From positions 1 through 64,000 of the forward strand of contig NZ_FTNI01000005.1 of the NCBI RefSeq assembly GCF_900156315.1: a stretch of 64,000 nucleotides of DNA. The letters are read 5' to 3'. The position numbers and the translations under genes were made by a program. Below the pieces are notes generated by a model that was not told where the DNA came from, did not search any database, and saw nothing but the letters and a program-made list of their open reading frames with translations. Each line of letters begins with the position of its first letter. Positions within the stretch are counted from its first letter, which is position 1. This DNA comes from Microbispora rosea (GTDB taxonomy: Bacteria > Actinomycetota > Actinomycetes > Streptosporangiales > Streptosporangiaceae). Positions 27,701 through 35,740 of the stretch are shown one piece after another.

Positions 27701-28438
27701 CAGGAACGGGTGCCCGCCCCAGAACGGCTTGCCGAGGAAGCCCGAGGTGGTGTTGCGGTCGGAGTGCATCACCGCGGCCAGGTCGATCTGGGCGGTGGTG
27801 CTGCCGATGGCCACGCCGTTCACGTAGTAGGTGAGGGTCTTGCCGTCGATCGTCGTGACGAGGTTGACCCACTGACCGGTGGGCAGCTTCTGCGCGCCCG
27901 GCACCCCCACCTCGGCGCTGCCGTTGACCGGTTTGATGGACGATCGCGTGGTGGCGTCGCCGGCGTAGGACGGGGTGACGAAGGTGGCGGTCGCGTTGTC
28001 CTTGCCGAGGTTGTAGACCCACTGGAAGTCGGCGCCGCCCGCCCACTTGAGCCACGTGGAGATGGTCATGGCGTGGCGGTCGCGGAACAGGCCGTTGGGG
28101 ATCGTCACGAAGGGGGCGGTCGTCGAGCCGGTCGCCCCGCCGGGGAGTGACAGGGCCTGCGTGCCGTCGGGACCCACGGCGGTCTTGGCCGAGCCCGGGT
28201 TGGCCAGGGCCCCGTCGAGGCCGGAGGGGGAGCGGTCCTCGACGACGCCGCTCGACAGGTCGCCTTCGAAGTCGTAGTGGAGGACGAGTGCCGGTGCGGC
28301 GGCGCTGTCCGCCGGAAGGGCGTGCGCCGGCACGGCGGCGAGGGGGATCGCGGTCATCGCGAGGACGGAGGCGAGAACGGCATGAGGCGCGCGCCTGCGT
28401 GCTCGCCCGGACAAGGGTACGGCCATGCGCTGTCCCAT
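24785..28438 (-). CDS. Very large secreted multidomain glycosidase (LamG, TIM-barrel GH-A type, CBM35-like modules)
   Basis: A 1217-residue exported protein. After the signal peptide (cut near VPAHA) comes a LamG/concanavalin-like domain (LVLHYDFEGDLSSG to LDDFRVYDAAMDAEQVAAL, about residues 50-270), then an Ig-like linker (ITTYPGIAPALPATVNAQFSDG). A TIM-barrel region follows with FVPFNEPEGNMFG (candidate acid/base Glu), MTWHELGD, and PINLDEYAFNYH (candidate nucleophile Glu). This arrangement is that of clan GH-A, resembling GH39. The C-terminal 450 residues hold two or three carbohydrate-binding modules with repeated YEAENA/YEAEYA/YEAESA starts, the CBM35/CBM6 pattern. It faces the ABC sugar importer across operators sharing a motif, so it probably releases the sugar that importer takes up. 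ATG 28426 is an alternative start. Confidence 0.78.
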   Translation of the reverse strand: MGQRMAVPLSGRARRRAPHAVLASVLAMTAIPLAAVPAHALPADSAAAPALVLHYDFEGDLSSGVVEDRSPSGLDGALANPGSAKTAVGPDGTQALSLPGGATGSTTAPFVTIPNGLFRDRHAMTISTWLKWAGGADFQWVYNLGKDNATATFVTPSYAGDATTRSSIKPVNGSAEVGVPGAQKLPTGQWVNLVTTIDGKTLTYYVNGVAIGSTTAQIDLAAVMHSDRNTTSGFLGKPFWGGHPFLAGDLDDFRVYDAAMDAEQVAALAGDHKATVTKVDQASFAITTYPGIAPALPATVNAQFSDGIRRGVPVVWEAVDPAAYAKPGRVTVKGTAYGTAVEATVDVVANDLTIDLGTETGAFHGGASGTLYGVYGEGVPTSNLLEGMRLRTVATKAQDGPQHPGADALEVVKPLADSTGGDVYIYMTDIYRGFPYEWPGTTPQARLDDFKAKIAKQVDQVRTLDPKYQDHIVFVPFNEPEGNMFGTGTWSYNKISWLSDPQYYFKAWDEVNALIKGKLPKARIAGPNTSVLYDQVQGFLRHAVQAGTVPEVMTWHELGDPARIRTNVAKYRQWERAIFAGTPYEGRQLPINLDEYAFNYHTSVPGQMVQWASAIEESKVDADIAYWNIDGNLSDSAVQANRGNGQWWLLHAYGQMTGDTVKATPPRPNVSYTLQGVATLDKAKAQARALFGGASGLVGVHFANVDTALFGGTVHALIQEIPWTGQVGDSAQPRVVAELNQKVTDGAVTFEFGSALPALKESSAYQIILTPGGHASSGTPATTLWQATYEAENAGHTGTGYSRNGPEGTPSDVGKFYTSGGYDVGGLRTGSDVTLNFPVSVPQDGTYDLSVFANSLNTYGAVQEQGPTNVFLRVDGKDERELHLPLGYKWVVWDHTDTKVTLSKGDHTITLAARSLDGTRATKGDAIIDKIDLTLANPAASESVYEAEYATLDGGRTAYGEKKVSGSGVADLRKGQAATFWVYSPGDGESTLGVDLRGGGKGTLTVNGQDIAEPSGSSQIKAFLSGGVNKITYTARTGRVRLDRLTVEKTEGALTPAWYEAESAHVAGAAKVAAYPLASGGKAVTDIGGAPGDAGTLTFDVTAPENGTYTLTVRYSNPEQSPASHYNPDPLARHAEISVNGAAPRRAWFPHSFHADNFWELTIPVQLKKGANTVAFASRELPNFDGATYISETFPDILLRSQYAPIIDKIAVTPIVK

Positions 28439-28470
28439 TCGCGGGGGGCTGAGTGATGTAGGGGTCGGGG

Positions 28471-28505
28471 CCAGTCGAATCGGTTAAGCGAATCGATTCG
28501 ACTGG
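28471..28505 (-). promoter_or_regulatory. LacI-type operator before the large glycosidase
   Basis: A perfect 12-bp inverted repeat (28471-28482 CCAGTCGAATCG with 28494-28505) encloses another perfect palindrome, CGAATCGATTCG (28489-28500). It lies 33 bases upstream of the glycosidase start. The CGAATCG core recurs at the divergent ABC promoter, so one LacI-family regulator probably controls both sides. No LacI gene is in the window. Confidence 0.7.
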
Positions 28506-28680
28506 ACGATAAGCGCGCTGTCGCAAAGCGGTCAAGGTCCGGAAACCCTTCCGGCACGTCATCGTCATCTCGCTGACACGAGCCATCCGACCCGCCATCC
28601 GACTCGCTGTCCGGCAGGCGTCTCCGCAAATCGGGCCGCGTACCCCATTGACGCGCGCGCCGAGCCGGGCCTATCGTCGG

Positions 28681-28705
28681 CGAACCGATTCGCCGAATCG
28701 GTTCG
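28681..28705 (+). promoter_or_regulatory. LacI-type operator before the ABC sugar importer
   Basis: CGAACCGATTCG (28681-28692) and CGAATCGGTTCG (28694-28705) form a perfect inverted repeat with a single-base spacer, 43 bases before the binding-protein ATG. It shares the CGAATCG core with the operator at 28471-28505. The stretch between the two operators (28506-28680) shows no gene. Confidence 0.7.
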
Positions 28706-28747
28706 ACTCAGATCGGAAACAGGCGCGTAACGCCAGGAGGTCACGTC

Positions 28748-30028
28748 ATGAGACCAGGGTCAAGCGGCCGGCGTGTGGCCGGGATGGGTGCGGCGGTCCT
28801 CGTGGCCGCCACCGGGCTGGCCGCCTGCTCGTCACAGCCCGACGGCGCCGGCGCCCCCTCGGCGGGCGCGGGCCAGTCCGCCGCTGGAGGCGGGACCTAC
28901 ACGATCTGGGACCCCTACCCCCAGTACGACAAGAGCTCCGACTGGGTGAAGCTGCTGGACACGTGCGGCACCCAGGCGGGAGTCACGGTCGAGCGGACCG
29001 GTTACGACACCACCGACCTGACCAACAAGGCGCTGCTGGCCGCACAGCAGGGCAACTCGCCGGACGTGCTGATCGTGGACAACCCGGTCGTCTCGACGCT
29101 GGCCGAGGCCGGCGTGCTGACGACGACAGAGGAGAACAAGCTCGACGTCACGTCGATCGCGCCGAACCTGCTCGCCGCGGGCCAGCTCGGCGGCAAGACG
29201 TACGGCATCCCGATCGGGGCCAACACCCTCGCCCTCTACTACAACAAGGAGGTGCTGAAGAAGGCCGGGGTGGACGCCGACTCGGTGAAGGACTGGGCGT
29301 CGCTGACCGCGGCGCTGGAGAAGGTGAAGGCGGCGGGCAAGAAGGGCATCACGTTCTCGGCGATCGGCACCGAGGAGGGCAGCTTCCAGTTCCTGCCCTG
29401 GTTCTGGGGCTCGGGCGCGAACCTCACGAAACTGGACTCACCCGAGGGTGTCGCATCGGTGGCACTGTGGGCCGACTGGCTCAAGAAGGGCTACGCGCCC
29501 AACTCGGTCATCAACAACACCCAGACCACGAGCTGGCAGGAGTTCGCGACCGGGGACTTCGCCTTCGGCGAGAACGGCACCTGGCAGCTCGCCAACGCCA
29601 AGAAGACCGGCTTCGACTACGGCATCATCCCGATTCCCGCCAAGGACGGCGGCACCGCTCCCGCCCCGACCGGCGGCGAGTTCGTGAGCATCCCGGTGCA
29701 GTCGGACACCGCACGCTACGCCACCTCCCAGAAGCTCGTCAGCTGCCTGACCAGCACCGACAACTCCCTGACCACCACGACCACGCTGTCGTACATCGCG
29801 CCGACGGAAGCGGTGCAGACCAAGCAGGTCGAGCAGAACGCCGAGCTGAAGGTGTGGGTGGAGGCGGTCAAGGCGGCCAAGGGCCGCACCAGCGACAACC
29901 TCGGCACCAAGTACCCGAAGATCTCCGAGCCGATGTGGGGCGCCGTGCAGGCCGCGCTGAGTGGTTCCACGGCACCGCAGGAGGCGATGGCGGCGGCGCA
30001 GTCGACGGCGGCGAGCGCGACCCAGTAA
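28748..30028 (+). CDS. ABC sugar importer, solute-binding lipoprotein (family 1)
   Basis: A 426-residue lipoprotein. The signal ends in the lipobox LAAC (Cys near residue 27). The mature chain has the family-1 binding-protein pattern: LLDTCGTQAGVTVERTGYDTTDLTNKALLAAQQGNSPDVLIVDN near the start, YGIPIGANTLALYYNKEVLKKAGVD, and GDFAFGENGTWQLANAKKTGFDYGIIPIP. It captures an oligosaccharide outside the membrane for the two permeases encoded downstream. AGGAGG lies six bases before the ATG. The stop TAA overlaps the first permease ATG by one base. No ATPase gene is present; such importers often use a shared MsiK-type ATPase encoded elsewhere. Confidence 0.93.
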   Translation: MRPGSSGRRVAGMGAAVLVAATGLAACSSQPDGAGAPSAGAGQSAAGGGTYTIWDPYPQYDKSSDWVKLLDTCGTQAGVTVERTGYDTTDLTNKALLAAQQGNSPDVLIVDNPVVSTLAEAGVLTTTEENKLDVTSIAPNLLAAGQLGGKTYGIPIGANTLALYYNKEVLKKAGVDADSVKDWASLTAALEKVKAAGKKGITFSAIGTEEGSFQFLPWFWGSGANLTKLDSPEGVASVALWADWLKKGYAPNSVINNTQTTSWQEFATGDFAFGENGTWQLANAKKTGFDYGIIPIPAKDGGTAPAPTGGEFVSIPVQSDTARYATSQKLVSCLTSTDNSLTTTTTLSYIAPTEAVQTKQVEQNAELKVWVEAVKAAKGRTSDNLGTKYPKISEPMWGAVQAALSGSTAPQEAMAAAQSTAASATQ

Positions 30029-30945
30029 TGAGCATGAGCCGAGCGACGAGAACGCCGGCGCGCACCCGATCGGGGCAGTGGGCGGCGTGGGCGTTCCTCG
30101 CCCCCGTCGTCCTCTACCTGCTGATCTTCTACGCCTACCCGCTGTATCGCAACGTCGAGCTGAGCCTCCGCAACTACACGGTGCGCTCGTTCGTGCAGGG
30201 GGACGCGCCGTTCGCCGGATTCGCCAACTACGCCAAGGTGTTCGCCGACGCCACCTTCGCCCCGGCGCTGTGGCACACCATCGTGTTCACGGTGGTGTCG
30301 CTGGCCTTCCAGTTCACCATCGGGCTCGCGCTGGCGGTGTTCTTCAGCCGGAACTTCCGGCTGTCGGCGACGCTGCGGGCGCTGTTCCTGGTGCCGTGGC
30401 TGCTGCCGCTGATCGTGTCCGCGTCGACCTGGTCGTGGATGCTCAACAGCGAATCCGGCGTGGTCAACGCCGCCCTGAGCTGGGTCGGCGCCGGTCCGGT
30501 CAACTGGCTGACGTCGCCGGACTGGTCGCTGTGGTCGGTGATCATCGCCAACATCTGGATCGGGATCCCGTTCAACCTGGTCGTGCTCTACAGCGGACTG
30601 CAGGCGATCCCCTCGGCGGTGTACGAGGCGGCGGCGCTCGACGGGGCCGGCCCCTGGCAGCGGTTCTGGCGGGTGACGTTCCCGCTGCTGCGGCCGGTCT
30701 CGGCGATCACGCTGCTGCTCGGGCTGGTCTACACGCTGAAGGTGTTCGACATCATCTGGATCATGACGAAGGGCGGCCCGAGCGACGCGTCCACGACGCT
30801 GGCCACCTGGTCCTACCGGCTGGGCTTCGGCAACCTGCTGCCCTCCTTCGGCCCGGGCGCGGCGGTGGGCAACCTGCTGATCGTGATGGCGCTGGTCTTC
30901 GGGCTCGTCTACATCCGCGTGCAGCGACGGCAGGCCGCGGCATGA
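30028..30945 (+). CDS. ABC sugar importer, permease 1 (MalF type)
   Basis: A 305-residue inner-membrane permease starting at ATG 30028, one base inside the preceding stop. Six hydrophobic segments are visible, beginning AWAFLAPVVLYLLIFYAYPLY. The ATPase-docking EAA loop reads YEAAALDGAGPWQRFWRVTFPLLRP, matching the consensus EAAxxDGAxxxxxFxxIxxPxxxP. It pairs with the second permease to form the channel. The end overlaps permease 2 by 4 bp. Confidence 0.93.
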   Translation: MSMSRATRTPARTRSGQWAAWAFLAPVVLYLLIFYAYPLYRNVELSLRNYTVRSFVQGDAPFAGFANYAKVFADATFAPALWHTIVFTVVSLAFQFTIGLALAVFFSRNFRLSATLRALFLVPWLLPLIVSASTWSWMLNSESGVVNAALSWVGAGPVNWLTSPDWSLWSVIIANIWIGIPFNLVVLYSGLQAIPSAVYEAAALDGAGPWQRFWRVTFPLLRPVSAITLLLGLVYTLKVFDIIWIMTKGGPSDASTTLATWSYRLGFGNLLPSFGPGAAVGNLLIVMALVFGLVYIRVQRRQAAA

Positions 30946-31748
30946 GGCGGCTCAAGACCGCCGCCGGGCTGGCACTGACGGCCGTGATGCTGTTCCCGGT
31001 CTACTGGATGGTCAACGTCTCGTTCACCCGCGACCAGGACATGCGCAAGTCGCCGCCGTACTGGTTCCCGGTCCACGGCACGCTGGACGGCTACCGGGCG
31101 GTGCTGGAGCAGCAGGGGCCCTACCTCGCCACCAGCCTCGTGGTGGGGCTGGGCACCGTGGCCCTGACGCTGGTGATCGCGGCGCCCGCGGCGTACTCGC
31201 TGGCCAAGCTGCGCCCGCGCGGCGGCGGCGTGCTGAGCTTCGTGCTGCTGATCGCGCAGATGATCCCCGGGATCATCATGGCGATGGGCTTCTACGCCAT
31301 CTTCCTCACCACCGGCGTGCTCAACACCGTTCCCGGGCTGATCGTGGCCGACTCCACCCTCGCGGTGCCGTTCGCCGTGCTGATCCTCACCACGTTCATG
31401 TCCGGCATCCCCGAGGAACTGCTGCAGGCGGCCCGGGTGGACGGCGCCGGGGTGATGCGCACGTTCGTCTCGATCGTGCTGCCGGTCTCCCGCAATTCGG
31501 TCATCACGGTGTCGCTGTTCGCGTTCCTGTGGGCCTGGTCGGACTTCGTCTTCGCCTCCACGCTCGACCAGGGCGGCGCCCATCAGCCGATCACGCTGGG
31601 GATCTACCACTACATCGGCAACAACAACCAGGAGTGGAACGCCATCATGGCCACCGCCGTGGTCGCCTCCATCCCGGCCACCGTTCTGCTCATCGTCGCC
31701 CAGCGTTACGTCGCCGCAGGCGTCACCGCCGGCGCCGTCAAGGACTGA
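30942..31748 (+). CDS. ABC sugar importer, permease 2 (MalG type)
   Basis: A 268-residue membrane protein from ATG 30942, overlapping the previous gene by ATGA. It has the MalG-like opening ALTAVMLFPVYWMVNVSFT and the EAA-loop sequence LLQAARVDGAGVMRTFVSIVLPVSRN. About six hydrophobic segments are visible. It completes the importer with permease 1. The next gene (a cytosolic glycoside hydrolase) follows after 29 bases and is likely in the same operon. Confidence 0.93.
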   Translation: MRRLKTAAGLALTAVMLFPVYWMVNVSFTRDQDMRKSPPYWFPVHGTLDGYRAVLEQQGPYLATSLVVGLGTVALTLVIAAPAAYSLAKLRPRGGGVLSFVLLIAQMIPGIIMAMGFYAIFLTTGVLNTVPGLIVADSTLAVPFAVLILTTFMSGIPEELLQAARVDGAGVMRTFVSIVLPVSRNSVITVSLFAFLWAWSDFVFASTLDQGGAHQPITLGIYHYIGNNNQEWNAIMATAVVASIPATVLLIVAQRYVAAGVTAGAVKD

Positions 31749-31777
31749 GCCTTTTTTCGAGAAGGGACCCCCTCTTC

Positions 31778-33499
31778 ATGACCGTCGCCGCTTCAGGCCC
31801 GGTGTTCTCCCTGCGGGAAATCCCGTTCAGCTACCGCGGCTCCTGGTTCGGCTTCTCGCCGGTGGTCGCCCAGAACACCTACGCGCGGGACGTGCATCTG
31901 GTCTCCCACCAGACCGGCATGCATCCGATCCTGCGGCTGGCGCCGTCCGCCGAGAGCGATGTCACCGCCACGCCCCACCGGCTCACCTGGAGCGGCGCCG
32001 ACGGCCGGATCGACCTCGCCTACGAGAACGCCGACACGGTGCGGCTGCGCGGCCGGGGCCTCGGACTGAGCCTCCTGGCCGCCGACCCCGTCCTGACCCC
32101 GTTCAGCGGCCCGTACTTCTACCAGGATCCGGTGGACGGATCGTTCGTCTTCACGGTCTACCAGACCGGACGCCGCTATCGGATCACGGTGCTCGCCGGG
32201 CAGGCCGAGGCGCGGGGCGCCCAGGCGCTCGGCGCCGCCGAGCGGGGCGTCGTCCTGAGCGGCGAATGGGAGATCGCCGTCGAGGAGTACGAGACCGCGC
32301 GCGCCCCCTACACGCGCACGGGCGCCTTCGAGGAGGTGGCCGAGGCGGCACGGGCCGAGTTCGACGCGTTCACGGCGGCGGTGGCGCCCTGGCGCAGCGA
32401 CCGGACGCCCGCGGCCGAGCTGGCCGCCTACGTCCTGTGGTCGGCGACCGTGCGCCCGGCCGGGTTCGTCACCCGGCCCGCCGTGCTGATGTCCAAGCAC
32501 TGGATGGACAAGGTGTGGAGCTGGGACCACTGCTTCAACGCCCTCGCCCTCGCCGGCGGCCTGCCCGGCCTGGCGTGGGACCAGTTCCTGCTGCCCTTCG
32601 ACCACCAGGACGCCGCGGGCGCGCTGCCCGACTCCGTCACCCACTCGGAGATCCTCTACAACTTCGTCAAGCCGCCCATCCACGGCTGGGCCCTGCGCCG
32701 CCTCCCGGAGGCGGCCGAGGCGGAGGAGGTCTACCGGCTGCTGGAACGCTGGACGACCTTCTGGCTCACGGCGCGGCGTGTCCCCGGCCGGGAACTGCCG
32801 CACTACCAGCACGGCAACGACAGCGGCTGGGACAACGCCACCAGCTTCGACCCCGAACGCGTCGTGGAGACCGCCGACCTGGCCGCGTTCCTCGTCCTGC
32901 AGATGCGCGAGCTGGCCCGCCGGGCCCCCGACCCGTCCGCGGCGGCCCACTGGTCCGGCGCCGCCGACCGGATGCGCGACGCGCTGCTCGCCGAACTGTG
33001 GACGGGGGACCGGTTCGTCGCCCGCGGAGCGCACACGGGGCACACCTGGTCGAGCTCCAGCCTGCTCGACCTCATGCCCATCGTGCTCGGCGACGAGCTT
33101 CCCGAGCCGGTGCACACGGCGCTCGCCGCACGCATCGCCGCGCATCTGACCGCCTTCGGGCCCGCCACCGAGCACCCCGAGTCCGAGCACTACCAGGACG
33201 ACGGCTACTGGCGGGGACCGATCTGGGCCCCCTCGACCGTGCTCATCGAGGACGGCCTGCGCCGCGCCGGGCACACCGAGCTCGCCGACGAGATCAGCGC
33301 CCGGTTCCGCGCGCTGTGCGAGCGGTCCGGCTTCGCGGAGAACTTCGACGCGCGCACCGGCGAGGGGCTGCGCGACCGCGCCTACACCTGGACGGCCGGC
33401 GCCTATCTCATCCTCGCCGCCGCCCACGAACGGCGCGGCGAAGGGCGGGCACAGCCGGAGGAGTCTGCGGCCTCGTCGCGACCGCGGACCCCCGCGTAA
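31778..33499 (+). CDS. Cytosolic GH63/MGH1-like glycoside hydrolase
   Basis: A 573-residue protein with no signal peptide, starting at ATG 31778. A beta-rich N-terminal domain (to about residue 190) precedes an (alpha/alpha)6 barrel. Key motifs are SKHWMDKVWSWDHCFNALALAGG, HYQHGNDSGWDNATSF (the catalytic acid Asp of GH63-like enzymes) and EHYQDDGYWRGPIWAPSTVL. The family cleaves alpha-linked glucosides or mannosides, including mannosylglycerate- and glucosylglycerate-type substrates. Its place directly after an ABC importer suggests it degrades the imported oligosaccharide. The exact sugar is not determined by sequence. Confidence 0.82.
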   Translation: MTVAASGPVFSLREIPFSYRGSWFGFSPVVAQNTYARDVHLVSHQTGMHPILRLAPSAESDVTATPHRLTWSGADGRIDLAYENADTVRLRGRGLGLSLLAADPVLTPFSGPYFYQDPVDGSFVFTVYQTGRRYRITVLAGQAEARGAQALGAAERGVVLSGEWEIAVEEYETARAPYTRTGAFEEVAEAARAEFDAFTAAVAPWRSDRTPAAELAAYVLWSATVRPAGFVTRPAVLMSKHWMDKVWSWDHCFNALALAGGLPGLAWDQFLLPFDHQDAAGALPDSVTHSEILYNFVKPPIHGWALRRLPEAAEAEEVYRLLERWTTFWLTARRVPGRELPHYQHGNDSGWDNATSFDPERVVETADLAAFLVLQMRELARRAPDPSAAAHWSGAADRMRDALLAELWTGDRFVARGAHTGHTWSSSSLLDLMPIVLGDELPEPVHTALAARIAAHLTAFGPATEHPESEHYQDDGYWRGPIWAPSTVLIEDGLRRAGHTELADEISARFRALCERSGFAENFDARTGEGLRDRAYTWTAGAYLILAAAHERRGEGRAQPEESAASSRPRTPA

Positions 33500-33576
33500 C
33501 GCCGGCCGTTCCCGCCCCGCCCGCCCGAGAGGATAGGTTGGCTCCCGATCATGAGGGGCGCGAATGGCCATGGGGG

Positions 33577-35124
33577 GTGCGGGACGTGGTGCCGTCCACG
33601 CTCGGCGGGCGTTACGAGCTGGAGGAGCTGATCGGCCAGGGCGGGATGGGCGAGGTCTGGCGGGGCCGGGACCTGCGGGCGCACCGCCCCGTGGCGGTGA
33701 AGATCCTTACGCCGCAGGTCGCCGGGGTCGCCTCGCGGGAACGTTTCGCCCGCGAGGCCAGGGCCGCCGCCCGCGTCGTCCACCCGAACGTGGTGACGGT
33801 GCTCGACGTGGGCGAGCAGGACGCGCGGCCCTACCTGGTGATGGAGCTGCTCACCGGCCGCAGCCTGGCCGCGGAGCTGCTCGACCGGGGCCGGTACGGC
33901 GTGGCGGAGGCGTGTCACCTCATGAGCCAGGCCGCCGCCGGCCTGGACGCCGCGCACCGCGCGGGAGTCGTGCACCGGGACGTCAAGCCCGCCAACCTGC
34001 ACCTCACCGCGAGCGGCGTGCTCAAGGTGGTCGACTTCGGCGTCGCCCAGGTGGCGACCGAGGCGGCGCGGCTCACCATGGTGGGCACCGTCGTCGGCAC
34101 CGCCGCCTATCTGGCTCCGGAGCAGATCGACGGCAGGGGCGGCGGGTCCGCCTGTGATCTGTACGCGCTGGGGTGCGTCTGCTACGAGCTGCTGTGCGGG
34201 CACCCGCCGTTCACCGGGTCGGCCCCTGAGCTGGTGTATCAGCACATCCACCAGGCCCCGGCGCCGCCCAGCCGGCACCGCCCCGACATCCCCGCCGAGC
34301 TGGAGCGCCTGATCATGGCGTTGCTGGCCAAGGACTCCGCCGCCCGGCCCGCCGACGCGGAGGTCGCCCGCCGGATTCTGGCGGCCGTCGCGCTTTCGGC
34401 CGGAAGGCCGACGTGGGAGGCGGGAGCACCCACTCCGCCCCCGTCGCCGGCGCCGTACGCGGGCGGCGCGCGTGCGGGCGACACGGCGCTGCTCGACACC
34501 CCGCTGCTCGACACCGCCCCGCCCGGCACCCTGCCGCCCGGCGTGCCCTCGGGGCGTAAGGCGGGGGTGTCGCCCGAGCGGCGCACGCTCATCCGGCTCG
34601 GCGCCGCGGTGGCGGGGCTCGCCGTGGTCACGATCGGGGTGGCGGCCCTGTCCGACGGCGGGGGGCAGGCGGAACCCGCGGCCGCGGCCCCGTCGCCCAC
34701 CGCCACCCATGCCGGGACCTCACCCACCCCGGTGCCCCGGGTGACCGGGACGACCTCTCGCCCGTCCCCGAAGCCGTCCCCAAGGCCGTCTCCCACGCCG
34801 TCCGCGCGCCGCGTCTACCGGAGCTACCAGGAGTGGCTGGCCGCCTTCGACCGCGCCGTGCAGGAGCAGGAGAGGCGGGGCGGGATCGAGCCGAAGCTGG
34901 CCCGCGACGCCCACGAGACGATCAGGAAGACGGCCAGGGACATGTCCGGAGGCCACGGCAGAGGGAGAGACCGGGGCGGGGACAGGGGCGACAAGGCTGC
35001 CCGGCGCGTCGGCGACCTGCTGGTCAAGCTGCGGCAGGAGTACCGGGCCGGCAGGCTCGCCGACGGCCCGCTGACCGACTTCCTGAACGCCGGCGGCCTC
35101 AGCGTCCGGGGGAACGGCGACTGA
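33577..35124 (+). CDS. Transmembrane Ser/Thr protein kinase (PknB type)
   Basis: A 515-residue protein from GTG 33577 (GTG 33586 and 33589 are alternatives). The kinase domain occupies about residues 10-275: glycine loop IGQGGMGEVWRG, catalytic Lys in PVAVKIL, catalytic loop VVHRDVKPANLHL, metal-binding DFG, and YLAPEQ after an activation loop containing TMVGTVVGTAAY. All key residues are present. A Pro-rich linker leads to a single membrane helix (LGAAVAGLAVVTIGVAAL), then a Thr/Pro/Ser-rich stalk and a helical, charged extracellular tail with no PASTA repeats. The ligand is unknown. Its last 26 bases overlap the convergent Lrp/AsnC gene. Confidence 0.93.
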   Translation: MRDVVPSTLGGRYELEELIGQGGMGEVWRGRDLRAHRPVAVKILTPQVAGVASRERFAREARAAARVVHPNVVTVLDVGEQDARPYLVMELLTGRSLAAELLDRGRYGVAEACHLMSQAAAGLDAAHRAGVVHRDVKPANLHLTASGVLKVVDFGVAQVATEAARLTMVGTVVGTAAYLAPEQIDGRGGGSACDLYALGCVCYELLCGHPPFTGSAPELVYQHIHQAPAPPSRHRPDIPAELERLIMALLAKDSAARPADAEVARRILAAVALSAGRPTWEAGAPTPPPSPAPYAGGARAGDTALLDTPLLDTAPPGTLPPGVPSGRKAGVSPERRTLIRLGAAVAGLAVVTIGVAALSDGGGQAEPAAAAPSPTATHAGTSPTPVPRVTGTTSRPSPKPSPRPSPTPSARRVYRSYQEWLAAFDRAVQEQERRGGIEPKLARDAHETIRKTARDMSGGHGRGRDRGGDRGDKAARRVGDLLVKLRQEYRAGRLADGPLTDFLNAGGLSVRGNGD

Positions 35125-35578
35125 GGTCCTCGACCGGCCCGAGGTCGCGGGTCCACGAGCCGAGCACGAGCAGGGTCTTGGTGCCGGTCACGTCGCCGGC
35201 GCGGCGCAGGCGGTCGATGACCTGCTGGAGGTGGCCGAGGTCGCGGACGCGGACGTGGATGAGCGCGTCCGGGTCGCCGGCGATGGTGAACACCTCCTGC
35301 ACCTCCGGCACGTCCGTGGCGGTACGGACGATCTTGCCGACCGGGGTCGTGCCGGGGTAGCGCAGTTCGGTGAACGCCTCGATGCCCCAGCCGAGCTTGG
35401 CGTAGTCGATCCGCACGGTGAAGCCCGTGATGACGCCGATCTCGCGCAGGCGGTCGACCCGCCGCTTCACGGCGGCCACCGACAGGCCGATCTCGGCGGC
35501 CATCTCGGAGAAGGTCCTGCGCCCGTCCTCGCGCAGCAGACGCAGCAGCCGATGGTCGATGTCGTCGATCTCCGCCAT
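35099..35578 (-). CDS. Lrp/AsnC-family transcriptional regulator
   Basis: A 159-residue protein of standard Lrp length. The DNA-binding half is IDDIDHRLLRLLREDGRRTFSEMAAEIGLSVAAVKRRVDRLREIGVITGFTV. The ligand domain (RAM) follows, with PEVQEVFTIAGDPDALIHVRVRD. Such proteins sense amino acids and often control a divergent neighbour. Here the divergent gene is indolepyruvate ferredoxin oxidoreductase, an amino-acid catabolic enzyme, so control of that operon is likely. The ATG is preceded by AGGAAG. The 3' end overlaps the kinase gene by 26 bp tail to tail. Confidence 0.92.
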   Translation of the reverse strand: MAEIDDIDHRLLRLLREDGRRTFSEMAAEIGLSVAAVKRRVDRLREIGVITGFTVRIDYAKLGWGIEAFTELRYPGTTPVGKIVRTATDVPEVQEVFTIAGDPDALIHVRVRDLGHLQQVIDRLRRAGDVTGTKTLLVLGSWTRDLGPVEDLSRRSPGR

Positions 35579-35740
35579 GGGCTACTTCCTCTCCACCCGG
35601 TACGGCGCAAGAAACAGTAGCGCCTGAGGCGGACTCGTCCATATTTTTGCGTCTTGGCGGCCGGTTCTCGCGCGATGCTTGCGCGTACGCCCGGAGCGTT
35701 GGTGTGCTGTGGGTCACTTACCGACCTCAAGGAGGTTCGC

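Noticed and set aside
28748-31748. Missing ABC ATPase gene as evidence of a broken importer.
   Set aside because: Family-1 sugar importers in actinomycetes commonly use a shared ATPase encoded elsewhere; both permeases and the binding protein are intact.
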